This document shows positions 1 to 7,409 of a stretch of 64,000 bases of DNA, in pieces. How positions within the stretch are numbered: the first letter of the stretch is position 1; each line of letters begins with the position of its first letter. This DNA comes from Deinococcus sp. QL22 (GTDB lineage: Bacteria; Deinococcota; Deinococci; Deinococcales; Deinococcaceae), in contig NZ_CP097149.1 of the NCBI RefSeq assembly GCF_023370075.1, positions 1,725,001 through 1,789,000 of the forward strand. The letters are read 5' to 3'. The notes beneath the pieces were generated by a model that searched no databases, was not told where the DNA came from, and saw only the letters and a list, made by a program, of their open reading frames with translations. The translations under genes were made by a program, and so were the position numbers.

Positions 1-248
1 TGCCACGCCCTGACGTATTCCTCAAGGGTCGTGCTGTGGGTCACGTTGAACTGCCCGCGCCCCGCGTCTGTCCGGGCACGGCTCAGCGCCTCTTCCGCTT
101 CCGTTTTGGTGTCCACTGTGCCCACTGTCCGGAGAATTTCCCCCCTCTGAAGTTCGATGGTGGCCCGCCATTGCCAGCGCCCGGAAGGAAGTCGCCGCAC
201 ACTGCCGCGCCCGTTGCCCCGCTTGGGTGTCTCTACTTTCTTTGCCAT
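1..248 (-). CDS. Tyrosine recombinase (phage-type integrase), N-terminal part
   Basis: The minus strand is open from an ATG at 248 to the left edge, giving 82 residues of an unfinished protein. It starts MAKKVETPKRGNGRGSVRRL and continues with GRWQWRATIEL, the arm-type DNA-binding fold seen at the N-terminus of many phage and element integrases. It ends in TTLEEYVRAW, the start of a core-binding (SAM-like) domain. The catalytic domain lies outside the window. An open frame shifted by one base (22-279) is only a shadow. The gene reads away from the rest of the element, towards the expected left attachment site. It would integrate and excise the element that ends at the tRNA-Arg fragment near 12,730. 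Confidence 0.85.
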   Translation of the reverse strand, partial: MAKKVETPKRGNGRGSVRRLPSGRWQWRATIELQRGEILRTVGTVDTKTEAEEALSRARTDAGRGQFNVTHSTTLEEYVRAW

Positions 249-305
249 ACCAGAACCCCGTTCCCGCTGCCTGCCTCACGCCGGGAAAGCGTGGGACGCG
301 TGAAG

Positions 306-527
306 TTAGGTTCTTTTGGGCCTAACGATAATTTCTAAGCCCAGAGTCTCCAAAATGGCGGGCCAAGTTTTGGAGCGTTCATCTAAGGGTGATCCTGCCA
401 GCGCACGGCTGACCGTGCCCCTAGTCACACCCATCTGCCGCTCTAAGTCAGCTTGATTCATACCCTTGCGGGCCAGTTCGACGCGTACAGCCGTTGCCGC
501 GTCCGTAGTGGCGTTGTACTCATCCAT
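306..527 (-). CDS. Small HTH (Cro/CI-type) regulator
   Basis: A 73-residue protein made almost entirely of a helix-turn-helix: ELARKGMNQADLERQMGVTRGTVSRAL (about residues 18-44) followed by a short tail. It sits between the integrase and a divergent set of small genes, the usual place of the repressor that controls an integrated element. A -10-like TACTAT on the minus strand (534-539) lies about 7 nt before the ATG, so the mRNA may be leaderless. Half-sites with the core TGCTATC surround both promoters, which suggests autorepression. The Cro/CI class is clear; the repressor role is inferred from position. Confidence 0.8.
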   Translation of the reverse strand: MDEYNATTDAATAVRVELARKGMNQADLERQMGVTRGTVSRALAGSPLDERSKTWPAILETLGLEIIVRPKRT

Positions 528-547
528 CCTCAGATAGTAGCACCAAA

Positions 548-589
548 GATAGCACTAGGTGTTGACATGATAGCAGTAAGTGCTATCAT
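548..589 (+). promoter_or_regulatory. Divergent control region: promoter and palindromic operator
   Basis: A -35 TTGACA (562-567) and -10 TATCAT (584-589) with 16 bp between them face the genes starting at 666. A perfect palindrome ATGATAGCA-N5-TGCTATCAT (567-589) covers the spacer and -10. A further half-site GATAGCA (548-554) lies upstream, over the region expected to drive the HTH gene. The arrangement suggests that the HTH protein encoded at 306-527 represses both directions; that link is inferred. Confidence 0.75.
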
Positions 590-665
590 ATGGACAGCAG
601 AAAGGGGCGCACACCGTAGGAAGTAAACGCCCCTGACTGACTCCCCCTGAACAGAAGGAACCGCC

Positions 666-1076
666 ATGAACGATACCGCACCCCGCGCCATGACCCGCAC
701 TTGGGAAGCTCACATTACCTACCGTGAATGCAGCGTCGTGACTGGCACGGCCATCCACACCGTTACCTTGACTAGCACCGCTGCGGGCATCGAAGCCGAC
801 ATTGACGGGGAAGCGGCAGAACTGGCCTGCGCCGTCAGCATCTTGGGGGCCGCTGACACCCTCACCCTGATCTCTGAAACGTTGGAAGCTGCCCCCATTG
901 GCAAAGCACGCGCTTCTAAGCTGCACCGGATCATGGCCCGCTATGGCGTTCCTAGTGGCGAGCATTACGCCTTCGCTTCCGCTGCCTTAGATGCCCCTGT
1001 GTACAGCCTCGCGCTGCTCACTGAACCGGACGCCCGCGCCGTGTGGCGCTTCCTCCAGCAAACTCACGCCGCGTAA
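666..1076 (+). CDS. Hypothetical protein, first gene of the rightward element operon
   Basis: 136 residues starting MNDTAPRAMTRTWEAHITYR, with a good AGAAGGA ribosome binding site just before the ATG. I recognise no family. It looks like a soluble, alpha/beta protein without signal peptide or membrane segment; the middle (ITLISETLEAAPIGKARASKLHRI-like stretch) is amphipathic. It is the first gene downstream of the operator-controlled promoter at 562-589 and is followed after 49 bp by a zinc-ribbon-like gene, so it should be expressed when the element is derepressed. Confidence 0.7.
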   Translation: MNDTAPRAMTRTWEAHITYRECSVVTGTAIHTVTLTSTAAGIEADIDGEAAELACAVSILGAADTLTLISETLEAAPIGKARASKLHRIMARYGVPSGEHYAFASAALDAPVYSLALLTEPDARAVWRFLQQTHAA

Positions 1077-1125
1077 TCCGCATGGGGGCCATGTGCCCCC
1101 TTCACACCACACTGGAGGCCTGCCC

Positions 1126-1557
1126 ATGACTGAACCGCACACGCTCACCCCCGCTGCCCCTGCCTTGACTGGCAAGTGCTTTAACTGCGAAGCGCCTCAC
1201 GCCGTGCTGTACTTCGATCCGCCCTATGCCCCGTTCCACCTGTGCCCTGAGTGCTTCCGCCGTCATGCGCTGTATGACGCTGCGTATGGACAGTTAGAAC
1301 TGTTGATCCGTGAATCTGTGGCCGCGTGGATCAGCGTGTGGGGTGAAACGTTCCGCCGCCCTGATCTGGGCGAGCGGTTCCGGCACATGGCGGAAGTCTT
1401 CGACGGGGAAGAAGCGGCACAGCATGAGGCGCGTACCCGCACAGTCCACATTCAGCCCCCCATGAACGCTGAACAGTGCCGCGAAGCTCTGGAGTGCATC
1501 GAACGCACCCGCGCCCCGGTGCTTGCCCAGCTTGCCGCCCTGGAGGAAGGCGCATGA
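1126..1557 (+). CDS. Small protein with a CxxC...CxxC zinc-binding motif
   Basis: 143 residues. The start at 1126 is supported by GGAGG at 1114-1118; a longer open frame upstream (991) has no comparable site. Near the N-terminus CFNCEAPHAVLYFDPPYAPFHLCPEC carries two CxxC knuckles separated by about 20 residues, typical of a small treble-clef or zinc ribbon, followed by a helical region rich in Arg and Glu. DNA or protein binding is plausible, but the family is not recognised. Its stop overlaps the start of the next gene (ATGA), indicating translational coupling. Confidence 0.7.
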   Translation: MTEPHTLTPAAPALTGKCFNCEAPHAVLYFDPPYAPFHLCPECFRRHALYDAAYGQLELLIRESVAAWISVWGETFRRPDLGERFRHMAEVFDGEEAAQHEARTRTVHIQPPMNAEQCREALECIERTRAPVLAQLAALEEGA

Positions 1558-1859
1558 CTCACCCTCTGCCCGTGTTGCTGGAAGCTCGCGAAACGCCGGA
1601 AGGCTTCGACGTACTCGCTCTGACAGAGAGTCTAGAAGCGGTTCACGCCTTCATCCCGCACACGGCTGTCATGGCCCTGCAGTTCGATCCGGCAGATATG
1701 GACGCGGCTACTATGCTCGCCCATGAACCCGCCCCGGAAGTTATAAGCGTAGGTCAGACACTAAACCTACAGGTATATGCCCAGTTTGCCGCGCCGCTGC
1801 CCGATTGTGCCGCTGTGCTGTCCCGTCTGGGCTTCCACAGGTACGCGCCTAAGCCCTGA
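1554..1859 (+). CDS. Hypothetical protein, last gene of the rightward trio
   Basis: 101 residues starting MTHPLPVLLEARETPEGFDV. The ATG at 1554 overlaps the preceding TGA and has GGAGGAAGG upstream, so this start is preferred over the in-frame start at 1476. No motif is recognised; it is acidic and lacks membrane segments. It closes the three-gene unit 666-1859 and is followed by a strong terminator. Likely an accessory or regulatory protein of the element, but nothing in the sequence defines its role. Confidence 0.65.
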   Translation: MTHPLPVLLEARETPEGFDVLALTESLEAVHAFIPHTAVMALQFDPADMDAATMLAHEPAPEVISVGQTLNLQVYAQFAAPLPDCAAVLSRLGFHRYAPKP

Positions 1860-1881
1860 GAGTCAAACTTTCCTAGACTGT

Positions 1882-1908
1882 CCCGCCCCATCTGGAGGCG
1901 GGCTTTTT
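1882..1908 (+). terminator. Rho-independent terminator
   Basis: Stem CCCGCC (1882-1887) / GGCGGG (1897-1902) with a 9-nt loop, followed by CTTTTTG. It ends the 666-1859 transcript. Confidence 0.8.
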
Positions 1909-2087
1909 GTTTGCCGCTCTATTGCCGCCTGTTTGCCGATCCGCTGCCAGAAGTCGTAATGATCTGTTACAAGCTCGCCCGCTCCAAGTCGTGACGTTTT
2001 GCCACATCCTGAAAGCTGGAGCTTAGCTAAGGCTGCAAAAATCCATAAAAATTAAAAAACTTACGCTAAGAACAGTATTGTACGAGC

Positions 2088-2762
2088 ATGATGGTTCGCT
2101 GTGCCGCACTCATTGCCCTGCTTATACTTGGCCACGCTGTCGCTGAGTCTCCGATCAAAACCGTATCAAGTACTCTTTTTAACAACACGCTTTCACCCGA
2201 ACGTTTCACAACATTCTGTCAGTTAGGTATAGCGCTGGCATTAACCCCTGATCTTACCGACGAAGAGATTGAAAGGCGCGTGAGCCAGGAAACGGGTGGT
2301 ACGCTGGTATTTGAGAATAAAAACATATCTATTCGTATGAGAAGCCCTGAGCGTGCGGTCTACCTCTCGTGCTTTAGAGAAGTAGGGCGAATGCAGAGAA
2401 TTGGTGCTCCGCTGAGCAATATCGGGCCCTTGGAAGGGGGAGATGTTTCGGTCGTTATAACCGGAACAGCAGAAAATTTTGTGGATGCGACTCACCCAGT
2501 TCCACAACTCGTTTTTCTAGATGCAAGAAAGTCAGAGATCACCCGGATAACGACTGGAGGGTGGATAGATCCAGAGGCCATCCTAAATGATAAAAACGAG
2601 GTTGTGTCATACGAAATGTATAGTTACTTCAATTTTGCTTCCTATGATAGAAGAAAGCCCGATAAGTACGTTGAACAATTTGCCAAAGCTAGTTATCTTC
2701 GTTTTGAACTCCACTACAAGGAAGCAGTCAAGTTTATTGACTTAAAAATCGTACGCCCATAA
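2088..2762 (+). CDS. Secreted hypothetical protein
   Basis: 224 residues (223 if the second ATG at 2091 is used). The N-terminus MVRCAALIALLILGHAVAE is a clear Sec signal peptide with cleavage likely after AVA. The mature part is rich in beta-type segments and ends LRFELHYKEAVKFIDLKIVRP; I recognise no family. The gene and the 200 bp before it are much richer in A+T than the surrounding DNA, a sign of recent acquisition separate from the rest of the element. No partner gene is apparent; it stands alone between a terminator and a repeat region. Confidence 0.7.
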   Translation: MMVRCAALIALLILGHAVAESPIKTVSSTLFNNTLSPERFTTFCQLGIALALTPDLTDEEIERRVSQETGGTLVFENKNISIRMRSPERAVYLSCFREVGRMQRIGAPLSNIGPLEGGDVSVVITGTAENFVDATHPVPQLVFLDARKSEITRITTGGWIDPEAILNDKNEVVSYEMYSYFNFASYDRRKPDKYVEQFAKASYLRFELHYKEAVKFIDLKIVRP

Positions 2763-2977
2763 ATCTGTATTGTTGCTGTTTGTACACGATTAACCGTTCT
2801 AGTTACGACAATCATGGTAATTAGAAGCTATTTGGATGCGCTGGGCGTCGCTCTCACTATTTGTGACAGTGGGCAGGCGTCGAAGTTATTAGCAATTCGT
2901 AACCCTGAGAGGCCGCCGTGAGTATTACTCACAGTGCCCATCGCCCCGGCCTGAGTGACGCTGGGTAACGCTCGCCC

Positions 2978-3064
2978 GTGTGGATTCATCATGAGGTGAC
3001 CCGCCTTCGCTCTCTGTGTGGATTGGTCATGGGGGTGTGCCGGGTGTGGATTCGTCATGGGGTG
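2978..3064 (+). repeat. Three iteron-like direct repeats
   Basis: The unit GTGTGGATT-nn-TCATG followed by a G-rich end occurs at 2978-2998, 3016-3037 and 3044-3064, with start-to-start distances of 38 and 28 bp. All three copies have the same orientation. Such spaced 21-22 bp direct repeats resemble iterons bound by plasmid initiator proteins, but no Rep gene is seen next to them. Iteron function is inferred. Confidence 0.6.
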
Positions 3065-3576
3065 TTGACAACCAGCAACACCCTTGCAGCGGGCCTCCGT
3101 TTCAAACGGGAACCTGATAAAACTTGAGATTAATTCCCCGGTATTCCCCGACTAAAAAGAGAGGGCGTGTACTTGCTCTGCTTTTTGTCACCACTTAGTC
3201 ACGATCCACCAAAAAAAGAAGTGAATACCCTACGTCTGGCACACGGTATTCATTCTGGAGTTTCTAGCGGCTCTGGTAACAAATGCGCTTGCCCTGTTCT
3301 GAGGCTAGTGAGCCTTTTACCGCCTCCGGTAAAACCCCCGTACAGCGTCCCGACTCCTAACGATAAATAACGTTCTGCGGGGGGTTCTTCCGCTTCAAAC
3401 GCGAGTATTCCTGCGCCGTGTTGGGCGTCAGCCTGGCAAGGATTGTCAAGGTATGGCCTTCCTGTACCATTTTGTCCACGCCGCCAATATGGTCGGAGAA
3501 AAAGCCCGCTCATGCGTCCCGCTCTGGGCGTCAGCATTCCAGACACCCTCACTCTGCCCGCGTGACTTGCCAGATG

Positions 3577-3603
3577 TTGCCACCCTTAAAAAGAGACTCG
3601 CCC
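3577..3603 (+). repeat. 26-27 bp repeat, copy 1
   Basis: TTGCCACCC-TTAAAAAGAG-ACTCGCCC. A second copy with one base fewer lies at 6108-6133 in the same orientation. The two copies bracket the cassette-like region at 3.7-6.1 kb. Confidence 0.65.
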
Positions 3604-3774
3604 CATCGAAGGAACGCCGCGCCTTTTTGGGGGCAACCCGTAAAAGGTATGGCAGGGGGAAGCACAAACCGCCCCCCATAAAAAGCCTGCCCACTCGCGT
3701 TTAAAACGGAAGTGGCAGGCTGTCAAAAGTTGTCTGTTCTCCAGCGCCTTGAGGGTGTGAGGGTTGTGCGGTTT

Positions 3775-3924
3775 GGCCCGCCGTTGCTATCTGCCACAGC
3801 GAAGGCGATTACTGGCAATTGCTAGCAAAACATGATTACTGGCAAAAACGCACTGCTAGTAAAAACAATGCGCCCAGCGCGGGAAAAACGATTACTGGCA
3901 AACTGGCAGTACAGATCAAGACAC
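3775..3924 (+). repeat. Cassette-like repeat R1 with iterated TTRCTRGCAA motifs
   Basis: About 150 bp that recurs almost unchanged at 5398-5535 and in part at 4682-4735. Inside it the 10-mer TTACTGGCAA or a close relative occurs at 3809, 3819 (the palindrome TTGCTAGCAA), 3836, 3853 (CTGCTAGTAA) and 3892. The steps of 17 bp between the second, third and fourth motif resemble protein-binding iterons. Repeat identity is seen directly; function is unknown. Confidence 0.8.
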
Positions 3925-4349
3925 TGCGTTCCTCTTGAGCTTTCCAGCACCATGACTTGAGAGCTGTGCGCCTCATCCGCGAAACTTCCGCAGATGTTTA
4001 TCTGATGACCGTTACAGCCGGTTGCCCTTCCCGTTCTGGAGAAACGGAAGGCCAAACACAATGAATACAAAACTTGTACCAAGTATAAGAACCGTCTCTC
4101 ACTTTGGGCCTGCTTTTAATAGTGAGGGGGTAGACGACAGACTCCCTCTTGATTCACTTAAACCGTTGAGCGACCTTTTCTACGTTCAGCACGAGCTATT
4201 TTGAGGATTCAGAGGGCTACACTTTTGCCCTCACTTCTGTTGAGCTGAAATATTTGTGTAATTTCTTGGACGATACGGTAAGGCATGTTCAATGACCTGA
4301 TATGGCGCTGCAGGGTGCTTAAACTCTTCCGTGGATTGGTCACCGTCCA

Positions 4350-4604
4350 GTGAATGGCTTTGATCCCATCCATCACGGCCCAGCAGTTTGGAAGTTGCAG
4401 GGCTTAAAGTTCGGCGTTGGTGAGCTTGCTGTAGCAAAAGTTTTTAAAGGCTGGGACGCGGATAGACTGGCTAAAACCCTTGGTTTGAACGTCCTGGCCG
4501 TGCAAAAAATTCTCAATCCACCCGCCAGACTTACGCCCATTCCCAGTACTCGCCCGCTGGGTCGCCACATCCAAGCGCCCCGCGATCCGAACGCGTCTGA
4601 CTGA
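4350..4604 (+). CDS. Possible small protein with an HTH-like stretch
   Basis: 84 residues starting MNGFDPIHHGPAVWKLQGLK. The segment DADRLAKTLGLNVLAVQKIL (about residues 36-55) has the spacing of a helix-turn-helix, and the protein does not look random. There is no strong ribosome binding site, and a longer frame lies on the opposite strand (4373-4705). It occupies the interval between repeats R1 and R2, where a cassette gene would be expected. It could equally be a remnant of a regulator. Confidence 0.3.
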   Translation: MNGFDPIHHGPAVWKLQGLKFGVGELAVAKVFKGWDADRLAKTLGLNVLAVQKILNPPARLTPIPSTRPLGRHIQAPRDPNASD

Positions 4605-4681
4605 ACAGTGTGGCCGCCTGAAGGGTGCGGGGGCTTGGCCTTCGCTCGCGGAGAAGAAATGTGTCTGTCATCAAATGGCAG

Positions 4682-4735
4682 ATGCGCCCAGCGGAGGAAA
4701 AACAATTACTGGCAAACTGGCAGTACAGATTAAGT
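4682..4735 (+). repeat. Cassette-like repeat R2 (truncated copy)
   Basis: Only the last 54 bp of the repeat are present, from ATGCGCCC through TTACTGGCAA (4707-4716) to CAGTACAGATTAAG. It touches the 3' end of the kinase gene at 4730-5209, so kinase plus repeat could have moved as one unit. Confidence 0.7.
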
Positions 4736-5209
4736 CCAGCAGGTCAGTTCGTCTTCAGTCGGAGGCTGAAAAATCTGCATCCACTCAAGCAGTATTGATG
4801 CGGAGATTTGAAAGGTTCCCTGTGGCTGCCGCGCATTTCTGTCCTCCAGCCTAGACAGCAACACCTCTTGAGGGACATTCAAAAAATGCACGACGCACTG
4901 TGCGCCCAGTGCTGTGGCCCGCGCTCGGTAATCTTCACGTTCGCTTTTGCCCCAGAAGCCGAAATCGAGAATCACATCGGTGCCAAGCTGCAACACTCGA
5001 GCCGCGACAGCCCACATCAGGTCTTCGATCAGCGTATGCCGCGCGTCGTGTTCCGGGTGCACGAAGTCCAGAGTGAAATCCTGGCCGAACAAACGAGTGT
5101 GCCATTCGTCGGGTGTGAGCCGCAACGCAGAGTGCTCGAGTTCAAGGTTCTTTGCGTACGTGGTTTTGCCCGCACAGGGGAGCCCCACAATCAAGTGTAA
5201 GGTTGCCAT
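4730..5209 (-). CDS. P-loop kinase / AAA-type ATP-binding protein
   Basis: 159 residues starting MATLHLIVGLPCAGKTTYAK. Walker A is GLPCAGKT (about residues 9-16), placed right at the N-terminus as in small zeta-toxin-like, chloramphenicol-phosphotransferase-like or nucleoside kinases. RLTPDEWHTRLFG follows, with the Asp typical of substrate binding, then DVILDFGFWGKSERE resembling a Walker B/substrate loop. An Arg-rich lid (SRLEDRNARQ) is near the C-terminus. GAGGTGA precedes the ATG. It may phosphorylate a small molecule, but the substrate cannot be read from the sequence. It lies between repeats R2 and R3 without an evident antitoxin partner. Confidence 0.75.
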   Translation of the reverse strand: MATLHLIVGLPCAGKTTYAKNLELEHSALRLTPDEWHTRLFGQDFTLDFVHPEHDARHTLIEDLMWAVAARVLQLGTDVILDFGFWGKSEREDYRARATALGAQCVVHFLNVPQEVLLSRLEDRNARQPQGTFQISASILLEWMQIFQPPTEDELTCWT

Positions 5210-5397
5210 CCGTATTCACCTCGAGTGTCTAAGACAGAAGGGGTCGAACCACATGCTCTGAAAGCGTCAAACGCGTTCATGCGGTCAGTGGTGACAAGTC
5301 TTTCGATCAAACGACGGTGATGGTTGGCATAGCCTGACCATAGCACTTGGTTCACTACTCCAGAACAGGGGTTGCGTAGCGTGTGAGACTCCAGGTG
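5210..5397. other. Short intergenic region upstream of the kinase gene
   Basis: No supported gene. A minus-strand frame (5439-5191, 82 residues) crosses repeat R3 and overlaps the kinase start; it has no convincing start site and is not annotated. The kinase promoter should lie here, but I see no clear -35/-10 pair. Confidence 0.4.
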
Positions 5398-5535
5398 GGC
5401 CGCCGTTGCTATCAGCGATAGCGCAGGCATTACTAGCAAAACATGATTACTGGCAAAAACGCACTGCTAGTAAAAACAATGCGCCCAGCGCGGGGAAAAC
5501 GATTAATGGCAAACCGGCAGTACAGATCAAGACAC
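5398..5535 (+). repeat. Cassette-like repeat R3
   Basis: Second nearly full copy of the 3775-3924 repeat, in the same orientation. It begins GGCCGCCGTTGCTATC and ends TACAGATCAAGACAC, with the same ACTAGCAA/TTACTGGCAA/CTGCTAGTAA motif series; one motif has changed to TTAATGGCAA. It separates the kinase gene from the lipoprotein gene. Confidence 0.8.
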
Positions 5536-5540
5536 ACGCC

Positions 5541-5566
5541 AAAACGCCCCCAAATTCATGGGGGCG
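5541..5566 (-). terminator. Terminator of the lipoprotein gene
   Basis: Stem CGCCCCC (5545-5551) / GGGGGCG (5560-5566). Read on the minus strand it is followed by TTTTGG, so it would stop transcription from the gene at 5611-5934. Confidence 0.65.
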
Positions 5567-5610
5567 CTGCCTTCTACAGCTCAAAAAAGAAGTGAAGACA
5601 ACCGGGGAGT

Positions 5611-5934
5611 TTAGAGAGAAGGGCAACCCTTAGCAGAGTTTGCCTTCACAAGTTCACCGGAGCGAGCATCTACTTTAGCAATGACTTCCCGATTATCTAG
5701 TTCGTTCACAACTGCGCCGGGGAGGAAGAACACGGCCCACAGTACGTTCTCTTTGCTGAAGCCTTTCTTAGCCTCGGCTTCGGCGCGAACACTGTTGAGT
5801 TGCCCGATTTCAGTTTTGATTTCAGCGCAACTCATGTCGCTGACGGGCTTAGCAGTGGCCGCCGTGTATTTGGGAGCGCAGGAGGCCAAAGTGATGGAAG
5901 TGAGAGCCAGCAAGCCGAGAGTTAGTTTCTTCAT
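5611..5934 (-). CDS. Small lipoprotein
   Basis: 107 residues. MKKLTLGLLALTSITLASCA is a lipoprotein signal with a lipobox ending in Cys19, so the mature protein is about 89 residues and membrane-anchored. The body contains SCAEIKTEIGQLNSVRAEAE, a helical stretch, and VLWAVFFLPGAVVNEL, a short hydrophobic segment that may re-enter the membrane. Similar small lipoproteins of unknown function occur in many bacteria. It follows repeat R3 and has its own terminator, so it appears to be an independent unit. It might alter the cell surface in the element's favour, for example by blocking infection, but this is only a guess. Confidence 0.75.
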   Translation of the reverse strand: MKKLTLGLLALTSITLASCAPKYTAATAKPVSDMSCAEIKTEIGQLNSVRAEAEAKKGFSKENVLWAVFFLPGAVVNELDNREVIAKVDARSGELVKANSAKGCPSL

Positions 5935-6352
5935 GCACTCTCATACGTATCACACCTAGCAGCCCAGGGTTGCCGCATATCTGTTTTAGTCGGAGGGCCA
6001 CTGGCAATAGGGCAGCGCACCGCTGGGGTTTCAAACACTGAAGGCCACCCGCGAAGAGTGGCCCACCGTGCACCCTTGAGTTGTTGGGGCGGCTAAGTAG
6101 CCAATACTTGCCACCTTTAAAAGAGACTCGCCCGCCCGTAATCGTCCACAATCGCCACCCTTGAAAAAGTCCCGGCATTGTCCCGACTGCCTCGCGCCGT
6201 TCTCTGTCTGAGCGGGCCTTTCCCGCTTTGCCTTTCCCGGCGTGTGTCCCGCTGTGTGTCCTGATGTGGTGAGTTTGCCGGAAGTGATAGCACACCCGGC
6301 AAACAGGGGTAAAGCTGATCCTTACCCCTGTCAGGAACTGCATAACGATCTG
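5935..6352. other. Non-coding stretch between the lipoprotein gene and the replication operon
   Basis: No supported gene. It holds the lipoprotein promoter region, a hairpin GGCCAC...GTGGCC near 6043-6063, and the second copy of the 26-27 bp repeat. The overlapping minus-strand frames at 5849-6416 cross this repeat and are not believable as proteins. Confidence 0.55.
6108..6133 (+). repeat. 26-27 bp repeat, copy 2
   Basis: TTGCCACCT-TTAAAAGAG-ACTCGCCC, one base shorter than the copy at 3577-3603 and with one substitution; same orientation. Confidence 0.65.
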
Positions 6353-6844
6353 CTACGCACCCTCTCCGATCACGTGGGCAAGATGGGCTGTCAGGTAGGC
6401 CCGCGCTGCAGCCCAACGGCAGAACGTTTCTAGAGCGTCTTCGCTCAATCCCTCCGGCAAGTCTGCTTCATGCGCCTTAAGCCCCACAGCTTCACAGCGG
6501 GCCGCTTCCGCCTCAAAGTAGGCCGCCGTTCCGACTGGAGCCAGTGGTGAAGGCGTGCCGTCTGGCAACGTTCCTAGACTCCGATCCCACGCCCATATCG
6601 CATCCCCACCGGGCAAGACTTCCACACATACTGCTTTGCCCGCTGCCAGGACTTCTGCCCACCATGCCCCGCCTGCGTCCTCAGCGTGAATACATTCATA
6701 CAGGGCCACCCGCATAGGGTCAGACAAGCGTAAAGCTGCCTCTGTTACCTCACGGTCTTTCTCCGTTTCGACTGCTTCGATGCGTTCCCGTTCCCGTGCT
6801 TCCAACAGCTCAAGCCGGGCGAGTGCGCCGCCTTTGCCCTTCAT
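6353..6844 (-). CDS. Hypothetical protein, last gene of the replication operon
   Basis: 163 residues. The N-terminus contains RLELLEARERERIEAVETEK, a charged helix that shares RLELLEAR with the start of the preceding gene product, so the two may interact or share ancestry. The remainder (about residues 40-160) is an acidic alpha-helical domain rich in Ala and Glu without recognised motifs. The start overlaps the stop of the upstream gene by 4 bp. As the twelfth and last gene of the operon led by the excisionase-like regulator, it probably serves element replication or packaging, but no direct evidence exists. Confidence 0.65.
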   Translation of the reverse strand: MKGKGGALARLELLEARERERIEAVETEKDREVTEAALRLSDPMRVALYECIHAEDAGGAWWAEVLAAGKAVCVEVLPGGDAIWAWDRSLGTLPDGTPSPLAPVGTAAYFEAEAARCEAVGLKAHEADLPEGLSEDALETFCRWAAARAYLTAHLAHVIGEGA

Positions 6845-7113
6845 GCCGTACCGCCCTCAAAGGCCAGCAGATACGCCTCTAGTGCTGTCTGTGGTGTCAC
6901 TTCGCCCGCTCCGACTTCCCACCATGCTTCCAGCAATGCCGCATAACCTCGCGCCCCGTCTGCCTCCACTGTGGCCTGGAGGTCTTCTGGCAAGGCAAGG
7001 CACACACGCCGGGCAAGTTCATGGAGGGTGTCAGGCTGTATGGCACGGCGTTCTACTGCACTCACGCGGATACTGTGCCGGGCTTCCAGGAGTTCCAGCC
7101 GTTTCTTTGTCAT
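6841..7113 (-). CDS. Hypothetical small protein
   Basis: 90 residues starting MTKKRLELLEARHSIRVSAV. It is helical and acidic towards the C-terminus. It shares the RLELLEAR opening with the next gene product. Its ATG overlaps the previous stop (ATGA) and its stop overlaps the next start, so expression is coupled to both neighbours. No family recognised. Confidence 0.65.
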   Translation of the reverse strand: MTKKRLELLEARHSIRVSAVERRAIQPDTLHELARRVCLALPEDLQATVEADGARGYAALLEAWWEVGAGEVTPQTALEAYLLAFEGGTA

Positions 7114-7409
7114 GCTGCCCCCCGCCCTATCTGCGGCTCTGTGATTTCGCTTGCTTGCCCTTCCAGTGCCGCTAGACGGGCTTCAATCTCTCCGACTTCC
7201 ACAATGCGGGCATACGCTGACGCGCCCTGAGAGATAGCGTGAATGGCCTTCAAGCTCAGCAGCGGGTCTTCTTCCTCCAGCAAGTCTCCCGCCCGTTCCA
7301 GGGCACGCCACAGCAGGGCGCGGGCATCTTCAAGCGTGCCGGGTTGCCCCTGTCTTTTCCTTCGCCGGGCCTGCCGTGCTTTGGTCGGGTCTGCATTGGG
7401 GTTAGCCAT
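7110..7409 (-). CDS. Hypothetical small helical protein
   Basis: 99 residues from MANPNADPTKARQARRRKRQ. A strongly basic start is followed by a helical body DPLLSLKAIHAISQGASAYA and a Glu-rich helix. The basic tail suggests nucleic-acid contact, and the general look (basic start, helical body) recalls small terminase-type DNA-binding subunits, though I cannot claim that family. ATG 7409 overlaps the end of the coiled-coil gene by 8 bp; a second ATG at 7418 is also possible. Confidence 0.6.
   Translation of the reverse strand: MANPNADPTKARQARRRKRQGQPGTLEDARALLWRALERAGDLLEEEDPLLSLKAIHAISQGASAYARIVEVGEIEARLAALEGQASEITEPQIGRGAA

Larger units (their letters stand above)
2763..4729. other. Repeat-rich stretch without a convincing gene
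   Basis: Nearly 2 kb with only short, mutually overlapping open frames. It holds the iteron-like repeats (2978-3064), one copy of a 26-27 bp repeat (3577-3603), and two of the three cassette repeats (3775-3924 and 4682-4735). A minus-strand frame at 3470-3357 (38 residues, starting MVQEGHTLTILARLTPNTAQ) looks protein-like and could be a gene remnant. A plus-strand frame at 4350-4604 is listed separately. Overall this looks like decaying or non-coding element DNA. Confidence 0.6.

Noticed and set aside
22..279. Minus-strand frame of 85 residues
   Set aside because: Out of frame by one base with the integrase N-terminus, which has a far better protein pattern and start.
3775..5535. Integron attC sites
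   Set aside because: The repeats are far more alike than attC sites, lack the RYYYAAC/GTTRRRY core pairs, and no integron integrase is visible.
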